Of a stretch of 64,000 nucleotides of DNA, positions 52,508-63,068 are shown piece after piece; the stretch's first letter is position 1; each line of letters starts with the position of its first letter. The stretch covers positions 1 to 64,000 of the forward strand of contig BLSF01000065.1 in NCBI GenBank assembly GCA_012862575.1, read 5' to 3'. A program made the position numbers and the translations under genes. The notes under the pieces were generated by a model. It was not told the origin of the DNA, searched no databases, and saw nothing but the letters and a program-made list of their open reading frames with translations. The stretch comes from Parietichytrium sp. I65-24A (lineage: Eukaryota > Sar > Bigyra > Thraustochytrida > Thraustochytriidae).

Positions 52508-52559
52508 GAGAGAAGTTGTCGCTCGACTCAGTAAAATAGTAAATCGTTAAATGTCATCT

Positions 52560-53984
52560 TCACAATTCTAACTTTATCCTGTCCTTTAGCGCGTAAGCGA
52601 ACAGTCGCTCCATGCTGTATAATGTCGCTTGACCACACGCCGAAGACACCTGGCAGTCACAGTCGTGTGAGCCCATCACCTCCACGAGGGCGTGGCGCAT
52701 ATTGCGGCTTTCCAGCTCGGCCGCGAGCCACCGTGCCTGACTAACGGAGACCAGTGGATCTTCTTTGCCGTGGATGAGAAGGATGGGCGGTACTGGCCTC
52801 GTGTCATTCCCAAGCAGGTGGTGCAGTGGTGACATATCATCAAAACATTCTGCCTCAGCGATCTTTGATCGCGCACAAACATGCCTCGTCGCAAGTATGA
52901 ATGCATTTGCCATCATACTCTCCCATAAAGAGTACTCCTGAGAGAGGATTGCCGACTCGCGAAGATCGATCACGCCATACAATGATATCACACCAGCTAC
53001 TGCCTTCGGGCGGTACTTCAAGGCAACACTCAGAGCGAGATGGCCGCCAGCCGACGTGCCGAGAGGGAATATCGAGTTCTTATCACCTCCCCATTCATGA
53101 GCGTGCTCTCGCACAAAGTCGATGGCATCGTGAACGTCCTCTACCATCTCCTCTGGTCCGCCAATCCCTGAACAGCTGAGCCTGTAGGTGACACTCACGA
53201 TGATGAAACCGCGACGGAGGAAGTGGTAGGGGTATCCACCGTGGTAATTTACGCCGACGAACTTGCGATGCCCTTTGTGCCAAGCGCCACCGTGAATGTG
53301 AAGGATGATAGGCGCGGGGCCCTGGCGAGAGCTATCTTTGGGGCCGTGAAACACGTCGAGCTCGAGCACTCCGCTTTCCATTTCTTCACGACTCATTTGG
53401 AACCTCGAATTCAAAGATGGCTCCAGAATGCCTTCTCCTGTGCACAGGCTTGCGTGAGACATCGTCGTATTCTTGTAGACGTAGGTCCTGTTTGGGATCG
53501 CGATCGGCTTCGCCCCGAATGTGTTGGCCAGCGAGTCGCTGAGCTTGAATGGGTGTGCAAGACCAAAGCCCCCGTCGTCCTCGAGAGGAAATGCTTTGGC
53601 TACTCGCTCAACAATAACGTCTGCATTGCGATTGTTGACCAGAACCTTTCCTCCCCACAGCACCGGCGTCAAGACAAACACGACAACCGTACAAAATTTG
53701 CTGACCTTGCTCGCCGTCGGCCAGAGGAACGACCACCGCAACGCGCCAGCAAAAAACAGCAACGCCACAATCGTAGCCCAGGTCTGCGGGGTCGCGTCTC
53801 CGTCAAAATTGCCCCCAACGTACGAATACAGGTGCGGAGTGTGGATCTCCAACACCTTGGGGGCGATCGACCCCAGGAAGAAGCTCGTGGGAAGCCTGGG
53901 GAGAAGCCATATTCCGTCGAATACAATCAGCCTCAGGAGCAGCACCAAAGCCCCCAGAACGTGAACTGCCCTGGCAAGACCCAT
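52560..53984 (-). CDS. Membrane-anchored alpha/beta hydrolase (carboxylesterase/ICME-like)
   Basis: 474 residues from the ATG at 53984; the frame extends seven codons up to a GTG. The N-terminal 125 residues hold three hydrophobic segments (VHVLGALVLLLRLIVF, IVALLFFAGALRWSFLW and FCTVVVFVLTPVLW). The catalytic domain begins about residue 200. It has the oxyanion-hole motif HIHGGAWHKGH (229-239), the nucleophile elbow GTSAG with S331, acid D429 (HGKEDPLV) and H460 (GSHDCDC). The order and spacing match carboxylesterase-type hydrolases such as isoprenylcysteine methylesterases and BD-FAE esterases. A membrane-bound esterase acting on prenyl-cysteine methyl esters or lipids is plausible; substrate unknown. 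Confidence 0.88.
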   Translation of the reverse strand: MGLARAVHVLGALVLLLRLIVFDGIWLLPRLPTSFFLGSIAPKVLEIHTPHLYSYVGGNFDGDATPQTWATIVALLFFAGALRWSFLWPTASKVSKFCTVVVFVLTPVLWGGKVLVNNRNADVIVERVAKAFPLEDDGGFGLAHPFKLSDSLANTFGAKPIAIPNRTYVYKNTTMSHASLCTGEGILEPSLNSRFQMSREEMESGVLELDVFHGPKDSSRQGPAPIILHIHGGAWHKGHRKFVGVNYHGGYPYHFLRRGFIIVSVTYRLSCSGIGGPEEMVEDVHDAIDFVREHAHEWGGDKNSIFPLGTSAGGHLALSVALKYRPKAVAGVISLYGVIDLRESAILSQEYSLWESMMANAFILATRHVCARSKIAEAECFDDMSPLHHLLGNDTRPVPPILLIHGKEDPLVSVSQARWLAAELESRNMRHALVEVMGSHDCDCQVSSACGQATLYSMERLFAYALKDRIKLEL

Positions 53985-54547
53985 TTGCGCGCGACTGGAG
54001 TGCACTCTAAACTCAAAGGACTTGTGCTGCTGCTCCGCGCAACCTAGATCCCATCCTCCATCCTTGCAAGTCTGCCTTCATTCTTGTTCAATGTTCAGAC
54101 ATTCTAAACATTCTACATTCGTGCCACCTTTAGTAGCCCTTTCCATTCTCCTCCCAACTATGTGTCTACATGTAGACTATGTATACCCAATGCAATCTTT
54201 GTCAGTCCCATTCCCACTATTCCCACTATGGTGTACAGACGAAATCATAACTGCACACACCGATTGCATGTGCCATCAATGTCATCCTGTCATCCCTGTC
54301 ATCCATCTTCCCATACTTGCTTTTATCTCAGGCTTGACTGATTGATTTTTTAAACTGTTAAACTGATGAAATGAGAAAAGAAAGGATGACGCCCAGACTT
54401 TTTTTCATTCTGTGAGCACAGATTCTTTGCCCCCGGAAAAGGAACGCACAAGGAAAGTGCATATAAGCTGCAAGAGACAGAAACAATGAGGAAACAAGAA
54501 GCGAGTGAGGGAAAGCGAAAAATAATTTCTCGACAGGCTCAAAAAAT
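53985..54547. other. Intergenic region
   Basis: Upstream of the hydrolase and downstream of RACK1. No gene seen. Confidence 0.6.
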
Positions 54548-55634
54548 TTAGGTGACAACGTAGACGCGGATCATGTTGTCAGAGTATCCAGCAAAGAGGG
54601 TGGTTCCATCAGCGCTCCATGCAAGCGAGCACACGAATGGCTTGGTAGCCTTGGAGCTAGCTGGCTTCTCAGCAGCCTCCTCGTCGGACTCGAGCTTGAT
54701 GTCAGCGACGGTGACCTTGGACTCAAGGTCCCAGATCTTGATGGAGGATCCAGCAGCAGCGCAAAGCCAGTAGCGGTTAGGGGAGAAGACGAGGGAGTTG
54801 ATGATGTCACCAGCCTCGAGCTTGTAGAGGAGCTTGCTCTCGCTGAGGTCCCAGAGCATAGCAGTGCCGTCCTTGCCTCCAGACGCGCAGAGGGAGCCAT
54901 CAGGGGAAACGGTGACGGTGTTGAGGTATCCGTCGTGGCCAATAAGGTTGGCGCGGAGCTTGCAGGAAGAGAGGTTCCACACCTTGACGAGCTTGTCCCA
55001 GCCGCAGGAAACGATCAATGGGGTCTGGGTGGATGGGGAGAAGCGCACGCAGCTGACCCACTCTCTGTGCTGGTCCTCAGTGATGGTGAACTTGCACTCT
55101 CCGAGGGTGTTCCAGAGCTTGATGGTCTTGTCACGTCCTCCAGAAACGATCTGACGGTTGTCAGGGCTGAATGCGACGGAGAGAACATCCTTCTTGTGGT
55201 CGACGAAGCGGCGGGTGGTAGCACCGGTGTTCAAGTCCCAAAGGCGGAGGGTAGCATCCCAGGAGCAGGAAAGAGCAAACTGCCCATCGCTGGAGATGAC
55301 GACATCCTCAACGACTGATCAAACCAATTCCAAACAAACACACAAACAAACAAACACAACAAACAAATTCTCGTCAGCTACCGATTCGATCGTCTCAGAT
55401 TTCGTCGCGCATGATAATGATTGCGCCGTCCGCAAGCAACTTACAGTGGTGATGTCCGGTGAGCGCACGGCGAGCAAATCCGAAGTTCTCGTCGTGGGTG
55501 AGCGCCCAAACGATGATGGTCTTGTCGCGGGAAGCGGACAACACCATGTTAGGGTTCTCAGCAGTGGTGGCGATCGCAGTCACCCAGCCCTCATGGCCCT
55601 TCAGCACTCCGCGCAGAGTCAATTGTTCGCCCAT
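54548..55634 (-). CDS. RACK1: Receptor for activated C kinase 1 (RACK1), two exons
   Basis: Exons 55445-55634 and 54548-55314 (minus strand) join in phase to 318 residues; the intron starts GTAAGT and ends GATCAG. The start is [19 protein letters not shown]. All seven WD repeats can be followed, for example [54 protein letters not shown] and SIKIWDL, ending MIRVYVVT. The length is one residue from human RACK1 (317). RACK1 is a seven-bladed beta-propeller bound to the head of the 40S ribosomal subunit, linking translation to signalling. The phase-1 intron interrupts the [15 protein letters not shown] motif. Strong GC3 bias, as for RPL35, points to high expression. Confidence 0.96.
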
Positions 55635-56490
55635 CTTCTTCTATTTCGAATTCCGACTTCCGATTCGCACCGTGTCTGTCCAAGCCTTCCTCAATTCGCG
55701 TCTGACTGCTCTCTCTCTCTGTCTCTCTCTCTCTCTCTCTTCCATCTATTCGCCTTACGCTCCTCCTACTCCGCGACTAGGCCTCTCTCGCTAAGACACC
55801 GTACCGTCTCCCTACTCCTCCTTCCATTCCACACATTCCACGCATTCATTCACGATGTATTTCATGCATTTGCAGTTGGTGGCTTCCATGCCTATGGGTG
55901 GTTATGGGATACGGTAGTGCGCGAGCGGGGTTTAGTGGGTGATTCGGGAAATTAGTAAGGCTGGGGTGACTGGTACAGCGTGGCTAGGGCGTTGGGTTGG
56001 TGGAGACTACCGTGGGAGTAGGGGGTTTGGTGGTCGCGTGGATAATGAAGGTGGTAATGGAGGCTTAATGCTCGGCGAGGCCACAGGTTTCACAGGGCTA
56101 GCGTAGGTTCTATATAGTCTTAATGGTAGTAAGAGCAAGTCCGGGAAACACTAAGCGTTGCTATCCGAGTGTAGAGATGCATGGAGGCCGAAAAACCCTG
56201 ACCCTAGCAAGAACGAATACGTGAGCACGTGAATGTTCTCTGTAGGAACAGTTCTCTGATCTTCTTACTTTCTACCATAACCGTTCGCCAAACGCTAAAT
56301 TATCAGTAACCTTAGTCAGCTTCAAGAGGCATAAGTGCATGGCTACCTCTTTCTCCTATGTGTAAATCTATGAGAGCTATTACCCGTAAAGCTAGTAAAA
56401 GACCCTTGAAAGATCTCGAAAGTCAATACTCAAGACTGGAAGAGAGTTTTGTGTTGTTTTGCAAGATGTTGCAAGCAAGGTCTTGCTCTG
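55635..56490. other. Intergenic region; may include left end of transposon
   Basis: Microsatellite-rich promoter side of RACK1 (TC runs at about 55711-55740) followed by sequence without a gene. The left terminus of the mobile element must lie somewhere here or just before 56491, but no inverted repeat could be paired because the right end is outside the window. Confidence 0.4.
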
Positions 56491-59400
56491 ATGCTCTCTG
56501 TTGATCTAGCAGAACATGACACAGCAAGGGGCGAAATTTGTGCGGTTGAGCTGAATACTGTGCGAATCACTGCGCACAAGATGATGACGGACCCGACTTC
56601 GATCGCAAACAGGAAGCCTCTCAGCAAGGAAAGCTGCTCTGAAAAGCAGAAGGTCTTCCTGGGAGAGTGCTTGGAAAAGGTGAACTCGGGAGCTGAAACG
56701 AAACTGTGGCATGATCCTCCTGATCATCTGCAAAGTATGAACCGCGAAGACTGGTTCTTGCGAAAAGCGTTTGTTTGGGAGCCTCTGAAGCAGTTTGGAA
56801 ATCGAGTTTGCAAGATTCTTTGCCCGTATTGCAATTCCCAGGTCGGATATCAAGAAGGGGAGATGAACTTCAGAGCTGTATTGGATCTCACAGACTACTT
56901 CTATCTGGTTTACAAGGATTACCATTGTACATTCTGCAACTCTCGCTTTTCGAATATCGACATTGACGTAATCAACAACCTCCCAGGACTCGCACGTTCA
57001 AATATGGTCATCGATTTTCTGGGAGATATGGCAATAACGAACAGAGCAGCTCGTTTAGTTTATAAACTTTGGGTCAAGCTTGGGAAAGAAGCAGCTTCTG
57101 AGCTCTTTTCGGAAACTTATGTTGCAAAGTTTGACGCGAAGCATCTCAGCTTTACTAGTTCACTCATTGACGATGACCTCACCCGATTAAATAAAGAGCA
57201 GGATCTACTTTGTCAATTTGGGGGAGCTCGAGTCACTGACGGCATGAGAGCCAGATTTCGAGAAGTTGAAAAACTAAAGACTCTCGAGATCACTTCACTC
57301 GGCGTATATGGCGCTCTGAAAATGGATCGCTTCGAAGGTGAGAAGACTGAAGAATTGCTGTCCTTTTTCTTCCCTGAAGACGAAGCAAAGCCAAATCTTC
57401 ATCTTTTGTATGATCTTGCAACTCTGCTTGATGACAAAATCAGGGCGAGTGGTGTGATCTGCCAATCTGAAGCAGACTTCAACACGTTTCTTTCGGATCC
57501 GAGAAATGCAAAAATCACAGACACATTAGTTTTGCTATTTTACCAGGATCAGGATGAGGCCTCAAGTCGGAATACTCGGAACAAGAGACGAAGTCGAGTT
57601 CGGCAAAGTTTTTCGCAATGGATAGCCTCTGCTCGTGACATTCTGTTGTCAAAGTGCACATTCCACCATAGCCTTGCAGAGGTAAAGTACTCCATCAATC
57701 TGGAGAAGGCCATTCGGGCTCAAAATGAGGAAGCAGAAAAGCTGATGAAAGAGAGCCTAAGTAAGAAGGGACCGCAAGAGCAGCCGAAGCGCGAAGTGCT
57801 AAACCTTATCAAAAGTCCTTTTGGCGAATACGACGATGCTGACGGGTATAACGGGTTCTTGTTTAATGCGAGCCTCGTAGATGATTTCGCGCGGTGTTAT
57901 TGTCCTCGAAAGCAAAAACTTGTCACGCAATGCCTGGCCTCGACAGGTGTCAACGTTTTGAAACTTGACGTCTGTCGAAAAATGTGTGATTGGGCGAAGA
58001 TTAAGCTTCCAGGATGTTCAAAAATGGTCCCTGTATTTAAGTCATTATTTGCGGCGTCAAATGAAATTGGGCAAATATGCGGCTTAGCCATTCAACACTA
58101 CTACGAGAAAAATTTTGAACTTGAGATGTTTTTATCTCAGGTGAAAAAGAACATGGAGGAGCTCTATGGGAGCACGTGGAAGCTCAAGGCTTGCTACACC
58201 GATAAATGCTGCGATAATCGCAAGCATGTTGAGAGTGTCTTTGGCTCGCAATGCCAAAGTAAGCTAGACTGCTTTCACTGGATGCAGCGCTTCGAGGCGT
58301 GGTTTGATCCAGATGCAGCGTCTGGGTCGAAGTTAGGTTTTCAAAAAGACCTGAGTGAAGCGGTTTACCTGAGCGAAGAAGATGCTCTTCAAATCGTGAG
58401 ATCAAGGGATCCTCTTTTTGAGGGTAAAGCTCCTAAACTTATTCCGAGTAGGAGCGTACTCAAACGCTCCGTTCAAAAGGTCTTGGATAGGTACACTCTT
58501 GCAGATAAGGAAATCAGGGCGCAGAACAGTACAAGAGAGCATGAGTATTCCGAAGCAGTGAAAAATCTGGTAGCGGAAGAGACCGCGATGCTCGGCAGGA
58601 CCCTAGAAATTGCAGAATATGAGGCAGTCAAATCAAGGGTAGAAGCACCTTTGCTGGTTGTCCCTTTATTTCGAAAGGAAGCTCCGAGTGGCTCCAGAAA
58701 ATTCTCAGACTTTGTCGTTCAGCAGCTAAAGCACGCGGAACATGGCTGCCTGAGCGACTCACTGGAAAACGAATTTCCATTACTATTCAAAGAGCACAAC
58801 GTAGCTGGTGCACACAATACAAGAGGTACAGATCATTCGGAAAGATTTTTCAGTGAATGCGGTCGCGTATTGATCAATTGTGGCTACATGAGACCGGAGC
58901 GTGCCGGAGCGCTGATAATAGATGCTGCATGTCGTCACAACAAATCTGTGGTAGCGAAAATGACAGAGAAAAAACTTTGGAATTTTCACGAGGAAGAAAC
59001 CTGCTCTCAAATCAACTCGCTGTACGCGGAAGAAGGCAAAATCGTTTACGACCAATTGCGAAGTCTTGTGTTAAACCCAACGACTATATTTTGTGGGACT
59101 ACATCCACGTCCATCGATGCTGCGTATGAAGACATTCAAGCAAGAGTAATGTCTGAAGCCGTATACAAATTGTTCGAACCGAACGATAATGAGAAAGAGA
59201 ATCCTGTGGAGGTCGAAAAACTGTTGTCCAGCTGTGATGAGCCACTGGCACTAATAGAGTCAAGAGCCTTACGCGAACGTGGTTTCTGTCGTATTAGTAT
59301 CTTGGGAGATGGCCGGTGTTGCGACAGGAGTTTTTTTGTCGCTCTGTATCTGACTCTCAAGGGAAGGAATAATCTGGCAGACTTCGACAGCATACTTCGC

Positions 59401-59994
59401 AAGTTTGTGTTAGGCGCGAATGCGAATTTGGTTGACAGTGAGTTGGAAACTTTCTTTGCTCTGAGCGCAGATGAGAAGGTGTCGCGTTTGGCGTCTTCAG
59501 GCGCCGAAATAGTGAGAAAGATTCTTTACATGGTTCGTCAAAATATGGGCACATATATTGAGCGCATTGCGAACACGGAAAGATGCAAACGGTACCTCGA
59601 AGGTGTTCTACGCGTCTGCTCGGCAGCGGAATCAAGAATGTCGCCAGAGGTCTACATCGAGGGATGGAAAGCTTCTGTTTGTCAGTCCAGTGAGGGTTGG
59701 TTGAAGCCGAACTTGGGTATGCAGGAATGGGGTGATGAGTTGCTCCTTGGCTTGCTCTGTTGGCGTCTAGAAGATTTTTTCAAAACCAAAGTTGTGCTCC
59801 ACTATCTTCGCGAGGCGAGCGGAAGGTACTCTCTCGGCCTTGCGCAGTGGCATGACGAGGATGCACTCACACATGACCAAGATGCTTGCCATATGTACAT
59901 GTGCCTGAAAGACAGACACTTTAGTGCAGTGCCCCCCCCCTGGGGTCAAAGCCGGTCCTTTTCTAACAATGTGGGAAGAAGATGTCCAGGCTGA
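56491..59994 (+). CDS. DDE/RNase H-like transposase candidate with C-terminal OTU-type domain
   Basis: 1167 residues from the ATG at 56491; a second ATG at 56581 is an alternative. A four-Cys zinc finger is formed by CPYC (C111, C114) and CTFC (C146, C149). Three acidic positions fit a DDE core: D493 in LKLDVCRKM, D571 in CYTDKCC and E784 in RGTDHSERFF. Conserved surroundings are NEIGQICGLA between the Asp residues, then KLDCFHWMQRF and a helix ending CRHN. This pattern matches uncharacterised transposase-like proteins of animals and fungi. The C-terminus has an OTU-like cysteine protease signature, GDGRC with D940 and C943, and a candidate catalytic H1143 (DRHFSAV). The frame ends at 59994, just after a run of nine C. 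The ORF reads into an overlapping frame carrying a Ulp1 domain. Confidence 0.72.
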   Translation: MLSVDLAEHDTARGEICAVELNTVRITAHKMMTDPTSIANRKPLSKESCSEKQKVFLGECLEKVNSGAETKLWHDPPDHLQSMNREDWFLRKAFVWEPLKQFGNRVCKILCPYCNSQVGYQEGEMNFRAVLDLTDYFYLVYKDYHCTFCNSRFSNIDIDVINNLPGLARSNMVIDFLGDMAITNRAARLVYKLWVKLGKEAASELFSETYVAKFDAKHLSFTSSLIDDDLTRLNKEQDLLCQFGGARVTDGMRARFREVEKLKTLEITSLGVYGALKMDRFEGEKTEELLSFFFPEDEAKPNLHLLYDLATLLDDKIRASGVICQSEADFNTFLSDPRNAKITDTLVLLFYQDQDEASSRNTRNKRRSRVRQSFSQWIASARDILLSKCTFHHSLAEVKYSINLEKAIRAQNEEAEKLMKESLSKKGPQEQPKREVLNLIKSPFGEYDDADGYNGFLFNASLVDDFARCYCPRKQKLVTQCLASTGVNVLKLDVCRKMCDWAKIKLPGCSKMVPVFKSLFAASNEIGQICGLAIQHYYEKNFELEMFLSQVKKNMEELYGSTWKLKACYTDKCCDNRKHVESVFGSQCQSKLDCFHWMQRFEAWFDPDAASGSKLGFQKDLSEAVYLSEEDALQIVRSRDPLFEGKAPKLIPSRSVLKRSVQKVLDRYTLADKEIRAQNSTREHEYSEAVKNLVAEETAMLGRTLEIAEYEAVKSRVEAPLLVVPLFRKEAPSGSRKFSDFVVQQLKHAEHGCLSDSLENEFPLLFKEHNVAGAHNTRGTDHSERFFSECGRVLINCGYMRPERAGALIIDAACRHNKSVVAKMTEKKLWNFHEEETCSQINSLYAEEGKIVYDQLRSLVLNPTTIFCGTTSTSIDAAYEDIQARVMSEAVYKLFEPNDNEKENPVEVEKLLSSCDEPLALIESRALRERGFCRISILGDGRCCDRSFFVALYLTLKGRNNLADFDSILRKFVLGANANLVDSELETFFALSADEKVSRLASSGAEIVRKILYMVRQNMGTYIERIANTERCKRYLEGVLRVCSAAESRMSPEVYIEGWKASVCQSSEGWLKPNLGMQEWGDELLLGLLCWRLEDFFKTKVVLHYLREASGRYSLGLAQWHDEDALTHDQDACHMYMCLKDRHFSAVPPPWGQSRSFSNNVGRRCPG

Positions 59995-61759
59995 AGTGCA
60001 CAACTGGCAGCTAGGAAAGCCTCCGACTAAACGGCGAAAACTTGAGCGCCGCAAAGGCGAGAGGCAAGCAGAAGCGACAAAGTACAAGGACATGGCGGGG
60101 CTGAAAATCGATTTTGCACCTTTTACATTCGAAAAGGAGGGGCGGCTGGAACGGAAGATCTTTCTCTCCATTAAAAAAAGCAAGATACATCGGAACCTGA
60201 GTCTGGACCAATTTACTGCCGTGTTCAATGGAGCGATAAGAAAGAAGGTCTATGCTTTTGAGGCTCTTGGCGAACACCCCGATACGACCGGTGGTGTCCT
60301 TCAACGTCTTCGGCTGAAGTCGCGCCTTCACGTGAAAGATTTCACAAAGAGGTTTGACAAAAAAGTCTCAGCCGTGAGAAAGGAAATGAAGCGAATCTCA
60401 AAGGCTGTCAAGCAAAAGACACGGATCAATGAATACCAAGAGGGCCTCGAGAATGTTACATCAGTTGGAAAGTCCTCATATGCGCTTCCTGAGGATCTCC
60501 ACAATTTTCTTGTAGAGTCATACGAGGACTTTTATCGCGATTCTGATTCTCTTGTGGAGATAGAAGAGTGGGATGGCACCTTCGCCGACCATGAGCTAGA
60601 ATACGCATTGTCATCGAAGCCGCTGAAAGAAATGGAACCGCAAAGAGATCCTCTCTTCCCGCTTTTTCGAAATGACATGACCTATTTATCTGAAAGCGAC
60701 ATCAACTGGCGGAAAGTTTGCAAGCGATGTCTTGGCCTCAGAACCGAACACCAGCAAAATAAATTTGGGGTGAATTGTATCGCACCAATATCGCCTGATC
60801 GGGAAGCCTTCTTTTGCATGCTTCCCAGTGACGTATACAAAACCAATGCCGCAAGGGATTCAGCGAGGGCATCGCAGTCTGCTAATTCCAAAATTGCTAA
60901 CGCGCTCGAGCTTGCAAGAGAATCTATCTTTAATTCGAATGGCTCGAACATGAGCCATTCGGACTTTGAACTGTCCAGAGAGTTAGAAGCCCTGCTGCAA
61001 CTCGGGCTCGACGGTGGACGAGGGGACTTCAGTTTTGGAGGTGTTCCGCATTTGGAGTCATTGAGGCTGAGCAGTTTTGCCCCAATTCTAAATTTCCAAG
61101 ACGATGCAGGGCGGGCGCGGTTCATGGAAGGGGCTGCTATTGAATACTGCCTTTTTGGGATTCTTGCAAATGCATCTTTGAAAAGGAAAAGCGTTGCGCT
61201 CATGACCCCAGCGGACTTTACTCTTTTTGACAAAAGATCCGCGGAGCAAAGCTTGTTTATCGCCACTTCTGCAGTGGCACAAATCGGCACAAAGATTCCG
61301 AATAAAATTTTGTTCCCCGTGAACGAGAAACAAAACCACTGGGTATTGTATGTTGCATATCCGCATGCACAACCATGCAAAAGTCTCGTGAAGTTTGACT
61401 CACTAAATGTCTCGTCATCCGGGGCGGATGAAAATGCGGCAAAGATCGAACTAATACTTCGCGAGTTGTTTGGAATTTCTGGAAGCTGGGCGAGATCAAC
61501 GGCGAAATCTGCCCAACAAAATAATAGCGAAGACTGCGGTGTGTATATGCTAGCAAATGCAAGTTCTATCATCTGGAACCATGAAACGCAGGCATCTCTT
61601 GATCCCAACACATTTCGGCGATGGGTAGCTGTAGAAGCACTCAAGGCAGTCGCACATCGTGACAGGCTTAGTCAGAAACTTTCTCGTTTCTCTCCTCGCA
61701 AGAGGTTGAGAGATGGGAAAGCTGAGTCGTCGCCCAAAAGCCGCAGTGTGTTTTATTAA
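59909..61759 (+). CDS. Ulp1/C48-type cysteine protease, frame-shifted continuation
   Basis: This frame opens at 59909, overlaps the previous one by 86 nt and has its first ATG at 59969. It is therefore either the continuation of the upstream protein through a +1 shift, or a separate gene of 596 residues. A basic N-terminal region (PPTKRRKLERRKGER) could be a nuclear signal. Near the C-terminus stands a complete C48 (Ulp1/SENP) catalytic set. The His is in NHWVLYVAY (codon at 61337), the Asp in KFDSLN (61397), the Gln in AQQNNSEDCG and the Cys in SEDCGVYML (61535). Such proteases remove SUMO or process ubiquitin-like proteins; in transposons their role is unclear. Confidence 0.8.
   Translation, partial: KTDTLVQCPPPGVKAGPFLTMWEEDVQAEVHNWQLGKPPTKRRKLERRKGERQAEATKYKDMAGLKIDFAPFTFEKEGRLERKIFLSIKKSKIHRNLSLDQFTAVFNGAIRKKVYAFEALGEHPDTTGGVLQRLRLKSRLHVKDFTKRFDKKVSAVRKEMKRISKAVKQKTRINEYQEGLENVTSVGKSSYALPEDLHNFLVESYEDFYRDSDSLVEIEEWDGTFADHELEYALSSKPLKEMEPQRDPLFPLFRNDMTYLSESDINWRKVCKRCLGLRTEHQQNKFGVNCIAPISPDREAFFCMLPSDVYKTNAARDSARASQSANSKIANALELARESIFNSNGSNMSHSDFELSRELEALLQLGLDGGRGDFSFGGVPHLESLRLSSFAPILNFQDDAGRARFMEGAAIEYCLFGILANASLKRKSVALMTPADFTLFDKRSAEQSLFIATSAVAQIGTKIPNKILFPVNEKQNHWVLYVAYPHAQPCKSLVKFDSLNVSSSGADENAAKIELILRELFGISGSWARSTAKSAQQNNSEDCGVYMLANASSIIWNHETQASLDPNTFRRWVAVEALKAVAHRDRLSQKLSRFSPRKRLRDGKAESSPKSRSVFY
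59932..59940 (+). other. C9 run at the frame junction
   Basis: Nine consecutive C within the 86-nt overlap of the OTU-containing and Ulp1-containing frames; a one-base change here joins the frames. Confidence 0.85.
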
Positions 61760-61949
61760 ACGAACGAGAGCATCTTTTGAACTATAATCCTTAATCTATT
61801 TACAGTTAATCCACAAAAATTGCAGATTGCTACTACTCCAAATTCCGCACACAAGACTAGCGAGTTCAAAAGTGTCATTTCTTGATGTCTGAGAGAACTC
61901 GGCCTTTGCTAAATTCTATAAAATGTATTGACTGAAGTTTTTATGAAAG

Positions 61950-63068
61950 TCACTTGGCTTGCTTCACAGATACACCGCCCTTCCCAAAGGCAAATGCGGA
62001 CTGAAATTCCTTTAGCCCCACCAGATCGGAAGCATGATGCTGTTCCAGGAGCACTTTGAAGTCTGCAGGTGAAACTGTGTTGCCATTCAAGCTCACCCAT
62101 TTTTTCACGAGCGGGACTATCTCCCTTGCGAGAGCTTTCCTGCTTGACCTGAGCTGTGCCTCTTTCTTACTGAGTCGCAATTTGCTAGCGTTGTACTTTG
62201 CGAGCATGTTAGAGAGCTCATGCTTCTCGTCTTGAATTTGCTTTTGCTCTTCGGCAAGTTTCTGCGCCCGTAATGCCAACCCATTGTCTACTGAGAAGGT
62301 CGTTTTCTCTTTTGGTCTTTTACGTGGTGTAGAAGACGAAGACTTTGGAGCGCCCTTCTTTAGCCAGCTTGGAGGGAGCGTGGAGTCTTGCAAATGAATT
62401 CCGGCCTCATCATGCGCTTCTACCATATGCAATTGCTCCTTTTCGAAGCTTTTAGACTTGTTCCCACCACTGCTCTCTGTCGATGCCACGTTGTTGGGTT
62501 TTCCTGCATTACCTGCGCTGGATTGTTTATTCTTCTTCGCCTTCGGGGTAACTGCAGCAGAGTTGATTTTCGGTTCAGGCAGAGCCTCCAAGGGACTACT
62601 GCCCCTAACTTTCTTCTTGTCCCCTTTTACAGTTCCAGGCGAAAAGTAGCGCTGGTATGACTGAGGAAGAGGTTCTGGGCAAGCATTGTTCCAGTCAAAA
62701 ATTGTTTCGAGCGCATTGATGAGCCTTCCATGCGGCCGGAATAAATCGCCAAGCTCAGCGTTGCAAAGGTTGGCGAGTATCTCGTGCGCGACCTCTCCGA
62801 GTTCACGATTTGTAGCATAAGCAGCCTTTCCTTTCAGAACGCCTCCCACGCACCCGAGTGCCTCACTGATCCACCGCTCACCCGGCGGAAACATCGTGAC
62901 TAGATCCGCAAACGCGCCTGAGTGATTTTGCAAAGTCAGGAAATGAGCAACGCCAAATCTGGGCTCGGTTTCAAGAGTGTCTTCGCTAATGCAGCCCAAG
63001 TCGCAAGCCATTGCAACGGTGCAATTGTTGCCCACTCTCAACGCGTCTGGTCGAAGACTTTTGTGCAA
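61950..63068 (-). CDS. Unknown element protein, second frame of the convergent gene
   Basis: The frame runs from about 63068 to the stop at 61950. No ATG occurs before 63011 (MACDLGCISEDTLE), while the upstream frame stops at 63038. It is thus best read as the frame-shifted continuation of the 63038-64000 frame, although a start at 63011 (353 residues) is possible. The first third looks folded; then comes a disordered Lys/Ser/Pro-rich part (TPKAKKNKQSSAG) and a coiled coil (LAEEQKQIQDEKHELSNM). It ends in a short domain, GVSVKQAK. No family recognised. It converges on the Ulp1 frame, 190 bp between stop codons. Confidence 0.6.
   Translation of the reverse strand: MHKSLRPDALRVGNNCTVAMACDLGCISEDTLETEPRFGVAHFLTLQNHSGAFADLVTMFPPGERWISEALGCVGGVLKGKAAYATNRELGEVAHEILANLCNAELGDLFRPHGRLINALETIFDWNNACPEPLPQSYQRYFSPGTVKGDKKKVRGSSPLEALPEPKINSAAVTPKAKKNKQSSAGNAGKPNNVASTESSGGNKSKSFEKEQLHMVEAHDEAGIHLQDSTLPPSWLKKGAPKSSSSTPRKRPKEKTTFSVDNGLALRAQKLAEEQKQIQDEKHELSNMLAKYNASKLRLSKKEAQLRSSRKALAREIVPLVKKWVSLNGNTVSPADFKVLLEQHHASDLVGLKEFQSAFAFGKGGVSVKQAK

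Noticed and set aside
56149-56160. CACTAAGCG as possible left terminus of a CACTA-like element
   Set aside because: No matching inverted end can be checked because the right end is outside the window; a five-base match alone is chance.
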